6,695 nucleotides of DNA from Pseudonocardiales bacterium (GCA_030840415.1 JAVEEO010000117.1:1-6695); one strand, 5' to 3'; shown: positions 1 through 5,485, counted from the first letter of the stretch. The notes: generated by a model not told the origin, from the letters alone. Numbers and translations are program-made.

Positions 1-43
1 AAGCAGTTGGTCACCTAACGTGCTCAGTGTGCTGGTGGAGCGA

Positions 44-745
44 GTGTGGAAGGCCGTCATCGTCGATGACGACCCCGACATCCGCGCGCTGATCGCGGAG
101 TTGCTGCGGCAGTCCGGCTTCCAGATCACCGAGGCGGCCACCGGTTCCGAGGGCATCGCGGCCGTCCGCGAGGTACAGCCCGACGTGGTGACCCTGGACC
201 TGAACCTGCCCGACCTCGACGGCATCGAGGTGTGCCGGCGGCTGCGCGAGATCACCGACGCCTACGTGGTGATGCTGACCGCCCGTCCGGACGAGATCGA
301 CCGGTTGATGGGGCTGGAGATCGGCGCCGACGACTACCTGACCAAACCGTTCAGCCCGCGCGAGCTGCGGGCCCGGATCGCGGCGATGCTGCGCCGGCCA
401 CGCTCGGCCGGTGGCTCGGTGGCCGAGTTGGCCGCACCGGCCGGGGCACTGCGCCACGGTGGCCTGGAGGTCGACGTGGCCGGCCGGCTGGCGGTGCTGG
501 ACGGGCTGGAGCTGGAGCTGACCCGCACCGAGTTCGACCTGCTGGCCACGCTGCTGTCCGGCCCGCGCCGGGTCTGGCCTCGCGACACGCTGCTGCGCAC
601 GGTGTGGGGCACCGAGTGGGTCAGCGACGGCCACCTGGTCGAGGTCCACATGGCGAACCTGCGCCGCAAGCTCGGCGACGACCCGCGCAGTGGCCGCTAC
701 ATCCGGACGGTCCGCGGCGTGGGCTACCGCCTCGGGACCGGATGA
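44..745 (+). CDS. OmpR/PhoB-family response regulator
   Basis: This is a DNA-binding response regulator that is activated by phosphorylation and controls transcription. From the GTG at 44 it has 233 residues. The receiver domain covers about residues 1-115, with the acidic pair D9-D10, phosphoacceptor D52 (in TLDLNLPD), switch T79 and K101 (in LTKPF). A winged-helix domain follows from about 136 to 231 and ends in the canonical YIRTVRGVGYRL. The start is uncertain: GTG codons at 20, 29, 35 and 44 are in frame. I chose 44 because it puts the phospho-Asp at 52, as in PhoB/KdpE relatives, and GGTGGAG lies at 34-40, although that spacer is only 3 nt. A -10-like TAACGT at 16-21 would instead suit a leaderless GTG at 29. 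The stop overlaps the start of the kinase gene by 4 nt (ATGA), so the two are probably coupled. The family is certain; the regulon is unknown. Confidence 0.95.
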   Translation: MWKAVIVDDDPDIRALIAELLRQSGFQITEAATGSEGIAAVREVQPDVVTLDLNLPDLDGIEVCRRLREITDAYVVMLTARPDEIDRLMGLEIGADDYLTKPFSPRELRARIAAMLRRPRSAGGSVAELAAPAGALRHGGLEVDVAGRLAVLDGLELELTRTEFDLLATLLSGPRRVWPRDTLLRTVWGTEWVSDGHLVEVHMANLRRKLGDDPRSGRYIRTVRGVGYRLGTG

Positions 746-1962
746 GTTCGGCGCACCCGGTCACCGCAGCCGATCGCGAGCGGGACCGGATCGCCGTGCT
801 GCGCGAGTACGGCATACCGGCCCGGCTGCCGATCCAGCTGCTCACCGGCGCCGACGAGGAGACCCTGGCCGGCTTCACCCAGGTCGCGGCCGAGCTGTGC
901 GGCGTTCCACGCGCGGTGCTGAACCTGATCGACGACCGCTACCAGTACCAGCTCGCGGCCTACGGCTTCTCGCCGACGATCACCGACCGCGAGGACTCGA
1001 TGTGCGACCTGCCGCTGCGCCTCGGCGAGCAGTTGGTGGTCGGCGATGCCCGGCAGGACCCGCGGCTGGCCTCGAACCGCTGGGTGACCGGCGAGCTGGG
1101 CAGCGTCCGGTTCTACGCCGCCAGTCCGCTGAAGTCGCCCGGCGGCCATCTGGTGGGCACCCTCTGCGCGTTCGACTCCGAACCCGGCAGCCTGACCGCC
1201 GGCCAGCGCAGCGCCCTGCGGACCCTGGCGGCCGGCGTGGTCGACGTGCTCGAGCTGCGCCGGCGCTCGGACCAGCTGCGCCAGACGGTGGCCGAACTGG
1301 CCCGTTCGCACCGGCAACTCGCCGCCTTCGCCAGCCAGCTGAGCCACGACCTCAAGACCCCGCTGACCGCCTCGCTGGGCTTCAGCGAGTTGCTGCAGGA
1401 CCACCCGGCCGTCCAGCAGGACCCGACCGCGCTGGACTATGCCAACCGGTCGGTGTCGGGTGGCCGGCGGATGATGGCAGCCATCGACCAACTGCTCAGC
1501 TACGCCAGCGTGGGTGGCCCCCCGCGCCGCGAGCAGGTGCCGGTGGCCGGCCTGGTCGAGCAGGTGCTGGCCGAACTCGGACCGCTGGCCGATGGTGCCG
1601 AGGTTCGCTGCGACCCGGCCAGCGTGGTCGCGGACCCGGGTCAGCTGCGGGTGCTGCTCTACAACCTGATCGGCAACGCCGTCCAATACCGCAACCGCAC
1701 CGACCGCTGCGAGGTCGCGGTGACCGTGGCGGCGACCAACTGGGGCCATGAGTTGCGGGTGGTCGACAACGGTCCGGGCATCCCGGTCGAACAGCGTCCG
1801 GCGGTGCTGCGGCCGCTGGTCCGGCTGGACTCCGAGAGCGAGGGAACCGGGATGGGGCTGTCCACCTGCGAGCGGATCGTCGCCGCGCACGGGGGAACGG
1901 TGTCGATCACCGACACCGCGGGGGGCGGTACCACCGTCTGCATCCGCCTGCCGCGCGCCTGA
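742..1962 (+). CDS. GAF-domain sensor histidine kinase, soluble
   Basis: This 406-residue kinase probably autophosphorylates and passes phosphate to the response regulator encoded just upstream. A GAF domain spans about residues 28-170 and includes REDSMCDLPLRL and a VRFYAASPL stretch typical of sensor-kinase GAFs. A short coiled-coil linker leads to the HisKA domain with phospho-acceptor H202 in SHDLKTPL. The HATPase domain follows, with N box NLIGN (308-312), G1 box DNGPGIP (342-348) and G2 box GTGMGL (368-373). The F-box region reads VLRPLVRL, without the usual phenylalanines. There is no signal peptide or membrane segment, so it should sense a cytosolic ligand or redox/light state through GAF; the ligand cannot be read from sequence. 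The ATG overlaps the preceding stop (ATGA), which implies translational coupling. Confidence 0.95.
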   Translation: MSSAHPVTAADRERDRIAVLREYGIPARLPIQLLTGADEETLAGFTQVAAELCGVPRAVLNLIDDRYQYQLAAYGFSPTITDREDSMCDLPLRLGEQLVVGDARQDPRLASNRWVTGELGSVRFYAASPLKSPGGHLVGTLCAFDSEPGSLTAGQRSALRTLAAGVVDVLELRRRSDQLRQTVAELARSHRQLAAFASQLSHDLKTPLTASLGFSELLQDHPAVQQDPTALDYANRSVSGGRRMMAAIDQLLSYASVGGPPRREQVPVAGLVEQVLAELGPLADGAEVRCDPASVVADPGQLRVLLYNLIGNAVQYRNRTDRCEVAVTVAATNWGHELRVVDNGPGIPVEQRPAVLRPLVRLDSESEGTGMGLSTCERIVAAHGGTVSITDTAGGGTTVCIRLPRA

Positions 1963-2001
1963 GCCGTCCACGCCCGGTGGCCGGCGCATTCCCCGCGAGC
2001 G

Positions 2002-2400
2002 TCAGGCCCGCGATTCGAGCAGCGACTCGACGTGTTCCAGCAGCACCGCCGGCGCGATCGGCTTGGTCAGGTAGTCGTCGGCACCGGCACGCAGCCCGGC
2101 GGCGCGGTCCTGTGCGCCGGCGTGCGCGCTGACCAGCAGGACCGCGGTCGCCGCGGTGCGTGGCTCCGCCTTCAGGGCCCGGCAGACCTCCAGGCCGGAC
2201 AGCCCCGGCATCGAGACGTCGGAGATCACCAGGTCCGGCACCTGCTCGCCGGCCTGCTCCAGCGCCTGCCGGCCGGAGCTGGCCAGCCGCGGCTGGTAGC
2301 CGGCCCGGCGCAGGATGGCGGAGAACAGCGCCCGGATGTCCTCGTCGTCGTCGACGACCAGGACGACGCGGTCCCCGGCCGGGTGCTCGGTGCAGGCCAT
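2002..2400 (-). CDS. CheY-like single-domain response regulator
   Basis: This is a 132-residue stand-alone receiver with no output domain, so it probably acts by protein-protein contact or as a phosphate shuttle. The full receiver signature is present: D17-D18-D19, phosphoacceptor D61 (in ISDVSMPG), switch S91, K113 (in LTKP) and the GADDYL motif just before it. The ATG at 2398-2400 is preceded on the - strand by AGAGGAA (2405-2411), a good ribosome-binding site with a 4-nt spacer. The gene converges on the histidine kinase gene, leaving 39 nt between the stops with no clear terminator. The upstream kinase is a plausible phosphodonor by proximity only; the genes are not in one operon. Confidence 0.95.
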   Translation of the reverse strand: MACTEHPAGDRVVLVVDDDEDIRALFSAILRRAGYQPRLASSGRQALEQAGEQVPDLVISDVSMPGLSGLEVCRALKAEPRTAATAVLLVSAHAGAQDRAAGLRAGADDYLTKPIAPAVLLEHVESLLESRA

Positions 2401-2404
2401 CGCG

Positions 2405-2411
2405 TTCCTCT
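2405..2411 (-). promoter_or_regulatory. Ribosome-binding site of the CheY-like gene
   Basis: AGAGGAA on the - strand lies 4 nt before the ATG at 2398-2400 and fixes that start. Confidence 0.6.
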
Positions 2412-2603
2412 ACCGGCTCGCAGGGGTGGACGGAGGGGCTGATCCCGGGCGGACGGCACCGGGACCAGCCCGCTCGGACGGGCGGTTGCCGCGACCTCGG
2501 GCTCCTGGAACGCGCCTGGAGGGAAACGCCTTGGGAGCACCGCGTAGGTGTCGATTCTGCGTTAGGTACCGCTGGCCGGCATCAACGTTGGCCATCCAAT
2601 TGC

Positions 2604-2625
2604 CTCAAGCCAGGCTCAAGACCGG
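2604..2625 (+). repeat. Two 11-bp direct repeats upstream of the DUF3072 gene
   Basis: CTCAAGCCAGG (2604-2614) is followed directly by CTCAAGACCGG (2615-2625); 9 of 11 positions agree. The pair covers the expected -35 region of the promoter whose -10 is at 2634-2639. Tandem 11-bp direct repeats, one per helical turn, are the usual binding-site layout for OmpR/PhoP-type regulators. Which regulator would bind here is not shown by the sequence. Confidence 0.4.
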
Positions 2626-2633
2626 TCCTTCGC

Positions 2634-2639
2634 TAGGGT
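2634..2639 (+). promoter_or_regulatory. Leaderless-type -10 element for the DUF3072 gene
   Basis: TAGGGT fits the actinobacterial -10 pattern TANNNT and ends 6 nt before the ATG at 2646. That is the spacing expected when transcription starts at or next to the start codon. No Shine-Dalgarno sequence fits between them. No good -35 hexamer is present; direct repeats occupy that place. Confidence 0.5.
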
Positions 2640-2645
2640 GTGGGC

Positions 2646-2921
2646 ATGAGCGAACAGCCCGGCACCACCAGCGATTCCGAGGACCGGAGCACCGAGGAGA
2701 CCATCGGTGCCAGCACCCCCGGAGCGAGTGGCACCACCGAGAAGGATCCCAGCGACTGGGTGACCGGGGACGAGCTGATGACCGGGGCCCAGCGCAGCTA
2801 CCTGGACACGCTGGCCCGCGAGGCCGGTGAGCAGTTGCCGGCCGACCTGACCAAGGCGGAGGCCTCCGGGCACATCGACCGGTTGCAGGCCCAGACCGGG
2901 CGGGGCACCGAGTCGTCCTGA
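2646..2921 (+). CDS. DUF3072 domain-containing small protein
   Basis: This is a 91-residue acidic protein of unknown function. The first half is rich in Ser, Thr, Glu and Gly and is probably disordered. The C-terminal half, from MTGAQRSYLDTLAREAGEQL through DLTKAEASGHIDRLQ, matches what I know of DUF3072, a short helical domain common in actinobacteria and proteobacteria. ATG 2646 is chosen over the in-frame GTG at 2640, because a -10-like TAGGGT ends 6 nt before the ATG and suggests a leaderless message. The gene stands alone, between the divergent CheY-like gene and the convergent membrane-protein gene. There is no membrane segment or signal peptide, so it should be cytosolic. Family assignment is from recall of the motif; the cellular role is not known. 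Confidence 0.85.
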   Translation: MSEQPGTTSDSEDRSTEETIGASTPGASGTTEKDPSDWVTGDELMTGAQRSYLDTLAREAGEQLPADLTKAEASGHIDRLQAQTGRGTESS

Positions 2922-2924
2922 GTA

Positions 2925-2969
2925 GGCGGCTGATACTGCCGTCCGAGTAGGCCGGCGGTAAGGCCGGTC
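2925..2969. terminator. Two small hairpins between convergent genes
   Basis: GGCGGC (2925-2930) pairs with GCCGTC (2938-2943, one G-U pair) around a 7-nt loop. GGCCGGC (2950-2956) pairs with GCCGGTC (2963-2969, one G-U pair) around a 6-nt loop. They fill the 52-nt gap between the DUF3072 stop and the stop of the - strand membrane-protein gene, so they could end transcription from both sides. No T-tract follows, which is common for actinobacterial terminators but weakens the call. Confidence 0.4.
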
Positions 2970-2973
2970 CGCG

Positions 2974-4086
2974 TCAGGCGTCCGGACGCAGCGACTTCGA
3001 GGGCCGCTGTGCCGCCGCCCGGGCGATGAGCTCCGCTTCTGAGACCGCCAGCAGGTCTGCCGAGGTCTGGCCGTCCCGTGGCTTGGCCGCGACCGCGACC
3101 AGCGCCGGAATGCCCTGCTGGGTGAGTGCGGCACGCATCCGCACCGCGAGCGACTCGGCGTTGGCCCCGGGACAGTCGGCCAGCAGGATCGCCAGGCCCG
3201 ACCTGCCCACCGCGCCGATCGCGTCGCAGCCGACCTGCATCCGAGCGACCAGGCTGACCGCTGCGGGGTCGGCGGAGTCGATGCGCATGATGGCCGAGAC
3301 CGGGCAGGCGGCGACCACTTCGCGCGCCACCGTCAGCCAGGCGCCCTCGGTCATCGGACGGATCGTCGCCTCGTCGGCGACGTGCAGATCGGACTGCACC
3401 GCCCAGCGCTGGATCACGATCGCGGCCGGCAGTGACAGCCACGCGAGCGGAACTCCCAGATTGATCAACTGCACCTGCGCAATCGCCAGCGCGATGGTCA
3501 GTACTTCCAGCTTGTGGGTTTCGGCCTTGAGCAGCAGGCGCAGCCCCTCGTATTGGCCGGCCGTCACCATTGCCAGAGCCACCGCTGCTATTCCGACCAG
3601 CATGTAACCGACCGCGGCGAGTGCCAGTGGTAGTTGGTCGGGCAGGTCGAGTTCCATGCAGCTGTTCGCGGCGGTAGCGGCCAGAATTGCGCCCGCGGTG
3701 CTGTAGACGTAGCGATGTGGCGTGGCCTGGCCGGCAATGTTGCGGGCCGGCCATTCCGCTATTGCCGCGACCGCGATGACCGCGGCCGCGAGCGTCAGCG
3801 GAAGCAGCACCGCCGCGGCGAATGCCCAGGTGGCCAGCAGGTTCGGGCAGAGCGTCGGCAGTTTCTCCTGCCGCAACGCGCGCCGGGCACGTTCCCAGCT
3901 CACGGTAAAGCGTGAATAGACGATGCTCAGGGAGGCCAGCAACGCCGCGGTTCCCAGGTCGCCCTGCCCGACGGCGCCCGGGAAGGCGAATGCGGTGCAG
4001 GCCGCCGCGAGATCGACGATGAGGATGACGGCCACCGCAAACCGCGATGCGCGCCATAAGGACCACGCGGATACCGCTTTTACCAT
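2974..4086 (-). CDS. Membrane protein with a degenerate, shortened GGDEF-like domain
   Basis: This 370-residue protein has an N-terminal half with about six hydrophobic segments (near residues 16-36, 44-60, 83-110, 127-143, 152-175, 195-225). The C-terminal part (about 233-358) is soluble and resembles a GGDEF fold. DAIGAVGRSGLAILL (288-302) aligns with the usual DxxGRxGGDEFavlL, giving GRSGL in place of GGDEF, and MRID (267-270) stands where the metal-binding DxD is expected. The segment between these motifs is about 15-20 residues shorter than normal. Diguanylate cyclase activity is therefore unlikely; it may bind a nucleotide or act as a structural sensor output. The start ATG at 4084-4086 has GGGGGGAAGG (4091-4100) on the - strand, with a 4-nt spacer. 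Codon 10 is TTA, and third positions in the N-terminal part are unusually A/T-rich. The GGDEF reading is my motif alignment, not a search result. Confidence 0.8.
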   Translation of the reverse strand: MVKAVSAWSLWRASRFAVAVILIVDLAAACTAFAFPGAVGQGDLGTAALLASLSIVYSRFTVSWERARRALRQEKLPTLCPNLLATWAFAAAVLLPLTLAAAVIAVAAIAEWPARNIAGQATPHRYVYSTAGAILAATAANSCMELDLPDQLPLALAAVGYMLVGIAAVALAMVTAGQYEGLRLLLKAETHKLEVLTIALAIAQVQLINLGVPLAWLSLPAAIVIQRWAVQSDLHVADEATIRPMTEGAWLTVAREVVAACPVSAIMRIDSADPAAVSLVARMQVGCDAIGAVGRSGLAILLADCPGANAESLAVRMRAALTQQGIPALVAVAAKPRDGQTSADLLAVSEAELIARAAAQRPSKSLRPDA

Positions 4087-4090
4087 GTGC

Positions 4091-4100
4091 CTTCCCCCCG
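4091..4100 (-). promoter_or_regulatory. Ribosome-binding site of the membrane protein gene
   Basis: GGGGGGAAGG on the - strand lies 4 nt before the ATG at 4084-4086. It selects this start over the in-frame upstream ATG at 4117-4119. Confidence 0.6.
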
Positions 4101-4149
4101 CAGCGCATGCCGACCGCAACGTGCGACCACCGGGGTGAGAACCTCAAGG

Positions 4150-4178
4150 GTCTTATCCGGAACGCGCCGTGGTGACAG
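4150..4178 (-). promoter_or_regulatory. Possible promoter of the membrane protein gene
   Basis: On the - strand CTGTCA (4173-4178) and TAAGAC (4150-4155) are separated by 17 nt and would give a leader of about 60 nt. The match to the TTGACA/TATAAT consensus is only 4/6 and 3/6. The -35 overlaps one arm of an inverted repeat (4172-4207). Confidence 0.25.
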
Positions 4179-4207
4179 ACAGTACATAACGAACTTCATG
4201 CTGTCAC
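4172..4207. repeat. Inverted repeat GTGACAG-N22-CTGTCAC
   Basis: GTGACAG (4172-4178) and CTGTCAC (4201-4207) are perfect 7-bp inverted copies separated by 22 nt. They lie upstream of the - strand membrane-protein gene, and one arm overlaps its possible -35. It could be a split operator; chance occurrence is not excluded. Confidence 0.3.
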
Positions 4208-4217
4208 GCGGCAAGGG

Positions 4218-4364
4218 ATGGTGCATTTTCTCGCCATCGATCGCCTGGTGAAGCATGCTTCTCTTGACGAAGTATTCAACGCAAACATTTTGGTGCCCGC
4301 TACTCCGGCCGATGACTACAGGACGGGCTGCGTTGTGAGCCGCTCGTACCGACTATCACCATAA
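4218..4364 (+). CDS. Doubtful 48-residue ORF, function unknown
   Basis: An open frame from ATG 4218 to TAA 4362 encodes 48 residues, beginning MVHFLAIDRLVKHASLDEVF and ending SRSYRLSP. An SD-like CAAGGG (4212-4217) abuts the ATG directly, too close for that start; the next codon, GTG 4221, would leave 3 nt. Only about 57% of third positions are G or C, unlike true genes here. I recognise no family. It could be a recently acquired small gene or simply open frame in AT-richer noncoding DNA; I favour the latter. Confidence 0.15.
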   Translation: MVHFLAIDRLVKHASLDEVFNANILVPATPADDYRTGCVVSRSYRLSP

Positions 4365-4384
4365 TGCCTAACGCGCACTCCATA

Positions 4385-4420
4385 TTGTCTATAAAACTCC
4401 GCGCTTCATATGGATATATA
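4385..4420 (+). promoter_or_regulatory. Possible + strand promoter in the AT-rich segment
   Basis: TTGTCT (4385-4390) is followed after 18 nt by TATGGA (4409-4414), with TATATA (4415-4420) just beyond. It is the most AT-rich stretch of the window and lies upstream of the tiny ORF and the two hairpins. The exact -10 is ambiguous. Confidence 0.3.
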
Positions 4421-4532
4421 GACGCTCAGCTGGGCAGTCCTAACAGGCGCGGAGATGGCCGGCCAGCTAGCCTCGGCTTGCACCTAGGTATGGACAGACT
4501 CGGTCGGTTCGCTGTGTGAATACATCCACGCC

Positions 4533-4542
4533 AAGGGGGTGA
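4533..4542 (+). promoter_or_regulatory. Near-consensus Shine-Dalgarno sequence
   Basis: AAGGGGGTGA agrees with the ideal AAGGAGGTGA at 9 of 10 positions. The G core ends 5 nt before ATG 4545 and 8 nt before ATG 4548. It is among the best ribosome-binding sites in the window, yet it serves only an 8-codon frame. Confidence 0.5.
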
Positions 4543-4544
4543 CA

Positions 4545-4571
4545 ATGATGCGGAACTACGAATGGGTCTGA
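4545..4571 (+). CDS. Eight-codon ORF MMRNYEWV (possible leader or minimal precursor peptide)
   Basis: ATG ATG CGG AAC TAC GAA TGG GTC TGA follows a near-consensus Shine-Dalgarno sequence, so ribosomes should initiate at 4545 or 4548. The product would be MMRNYEWV or MRNYEWV. The first terminator-like hairpin begins 64 nt after the stop. Two readings are possible: a leader peptide whose translation controls a downstream attenuator, or a very short peptide product. The Tyr-x-Trp pattern recalls the minimal precursors of P450-crosslinked peptides (biarylitides), but no P450 gene is present in the window. Chance cannot be excluded for so short a frame. Confidence 0.3.
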   Translation: MMRNYEWV

Positions 4572-4635
4572 AGCGCGCCGACATCGTGCCCTGCTGACCG
4601 GCTCTGACAATTCGAGTTGTTCGGCCTCGGCATCG

Positions 4636-4669
4636 GGGGCCGGGTTTACCGCACGGGTAACCCGGCCCC
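4636..4669 (+). terminator. Strong GC-rich hairpin, terminator-like
   Basis: GGGGCCGGGTT (4636-4646) pairs perfectly with AACCCGGCCCC (4659-4669). After a bulged T, ACC pairs with GGT around a 5-nt loop (GCACG). The stem has 14 pairs in 34 nt. No T-tract follows (GCTCCATTAAGG), as is often the case in actinobacterial terminators. It lies about 190 nt before the next gene and downstream of the tiny ORF. CGGCC at 4622-4626 could pair with GGCCG at 4638-4642 and disrupt it. Confidence 0.6.
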
Positions 4670-4695
4670 GCTCCATTAAGGGCCGATTCGGTACC

Positions 4696-4740
4696 GGCGG
4701 GGCGCGAGCGGACGGCTCGCAGCCGGCCGCCGATCCTTTT
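4696..4740 (+). terminator. Second hairpin followed by TTTT
   Basis: GGCGG-GGC-GCGAGC (4696-4709) pairs with GCTCGC, GCC and CCGCC (4715-4731), with 1-nt and 2-nt bulges on the 3' arm and a 5-nt loop (GGACG). GATCCTTTT follows directly, a short T-tract. The orientation fits a + strand terminator, 27 nt after the first hairpin and 122 nt before the isomerase-family gene. Confidence 0.55.
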
Positions 4741-4778
4741 CGGAAGAGGCAACAAACTCGAACAGTCGATCAACTTGC

Positions 4779-4784
4779 TATGGT
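4779..4784 (+). promoter_or_regulatory. Possible -10 for the isomerase-family gene
   Basis: TATGGT fits a -10 element and would give a leader of about 70 nt. It lies after the second hairpin, so the gene could be transcribed independently of the upstream unit. No convincing -35 is present. Confidence 0.25.
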
Positions 4785-4861
4785 GCTGGCCACGTAAGCG
4801 ACAGGTGGGCTGTACGTCGCGGGGGAGGCATCGACCTGACGTCCTGATCGAGGGGGTCTGA

Positions 4862-5485
4862 ATGGCCGAGAGCATCTGGCCGATCATCCATGCCGAGCGC
4901 CAGGCGCTCGCCGACGACCTGACCGGCCTGAGCCCGCGGCAATGGCAAACCCCATCGCTCTCGCGCGGCTGGAGCGTGCACGACGTGCTGGCGCACCTGG
5001 TGGCCGCGGCCAAGATGACGCCACTGCGGTTCTTCCCCGGTCTGGCCGGCGTGGGATTCGACTTCCACAAGTACATGGCGAAACTGGTGGCGGCCGAAGC
5101 GGCGGGCGGCCCGGAGGCGACCTTGGCAACCTTCCGGGCGGTGCGACTGCGCACCACCTCGCCACCGGCCCCGGCCAGCACCTGGCTGGGCGAGGCGCTG
5201 GTGCACGGCGAGGACATCCGCCGGCCGCTGGGCATCGCGCACAGCTATCCGCTGGCCGCGGTGACCCGGGTGATCGGCTACTACGCCAAGTTCACCCCGC
5301 TGCTCGGCGGCCGGCGGCGGATCGCCGGGCTGCGGCTGACGGCGACCGACACCGACTTCTCCCTCGGTGCTGGGCCGGTGGTGGCCGGGCCGGCGATCTC
5401 GCTGCTGATGGTCACCGCCGGCCGGCCGGCCTTCCTGGACGATCTGTCGGGCCCCGGGGTACGGGTGTTGCAGGCCCGCTGCTGA
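4862..5485 (+). CDS. Maleylpyruvate isomerase family (DinB-fold) protein
   Basis: This 207-residue cytosolic protein belongs to the actinobacterial maleylpyruvate isomerase/DinB-like superfamily, whose members hold a divalent metal and often use mycothiol as cofactor or substrate. The expected metal triad is visible: H45 in WSVHDVLAHLV (residues 37-47) and the E-x3-H pair E111/H115 in GEALVHGEDIRRPLG. The N-terminal helix IIHAERQALADDL and the LSPRQWQTPSL segment are typical of the family. A C-terminal domain of about 75 residues (LTATDTDFSLG onward) resembles the small sterol-carrier-like C-terminal domain of these proteins. ATG 4862 is preceded by GAGGGGG (4850-4856) with a 5-nt spacer. No pathway genes are adjacent, so the substrate is unknown and the isomerase name is only a family label. 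Confidence 0.88.
   Translation: MAESIWPIIHAERQALADDLTGLSPRQWQTPSLSRGWSVHDVLAHLVAAAKMTPLRFFPGLAGVGFDFHKYMAKLVAAEAAGGPEATLATFRAVRLRTTSPPAPASTWLGEALVHGEDIRRPLGIAHSYPLAAVTRVIGYYAKFTPLLGGRRRIAGLRLTATDTDFSLGAGPVVAGPAISLLMVTAGRPAFLDDLSGPGVRVLQARC

Larger units (their letters stand above)
4087..4861. other. 775-bp AT-richer intergenic segment
   Basis: No normal-sized gene is supported here on either strand. GC is about 52% over 4201-4440 (124 of 240 bases, hand count), against 67-80% in single lines counted from neighbouring genes. The segment contains the leader of the - strand membrane-protein gene, an inverted repeat, a weak 48-codon ORF, a possible + strand promoter, palindromes at 4456-4465 (TGGCCGGCCA) and 4482-4489 (ACCTAGGT), an 8-codon ORF with an excellent ribosome-binding site, two terminator-like hairpins and the leader of the isomerase-family gene. 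Each is listed separately. I see no tRNA, transposase remnant or attachment site. Confidence 0.6.

Noticed and set aside
690..1751. 353-codon + strand frame
   Set aside because: It is an out-of-frame reading of the GAF kinase gene, rich in Arg, Ala and Pro, with no domain.
724..1989. 421-codon open frame on the - strand
   Set aside because: It lies antisense to the histidine kinase gene, which has all its catalytic motifs. Long antisense frames are expected in GC-rich DNA, and the translation shows no recognisable domain.
1963..2001. Terminator between the kinase and the CheY-like gene
   Set aside because: Only a 4-bp CGCC/GGCG pairing could be found in this 39-nt gap.
2798..4147. 449-codon - strand frame overlapping the membrane protein
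   Set aside because: Its product is Arg/Gly-rich low-complexity sequence without membrane segments or domains. The overlapping frame ending at 2974 gives a coherent six-segment protein with a good ribosome-binding site.
4545..4571. Firm assignment of the mini-ORF as a biarylitide-type precursor
   Set aside because: Those systems place a P450 gene directly after the precursor. Here two terminator-like hairpins and an isomerase-family gene follow, so only a weak analogy remains.
4426..5235. 269-codon - strand frame across the intergenic segment and the isomerase-family gene
   Set aside because: It is antisense to a gene with intact metal ligands, the product has no recognisable features, and no ribosome-binding site is evident.
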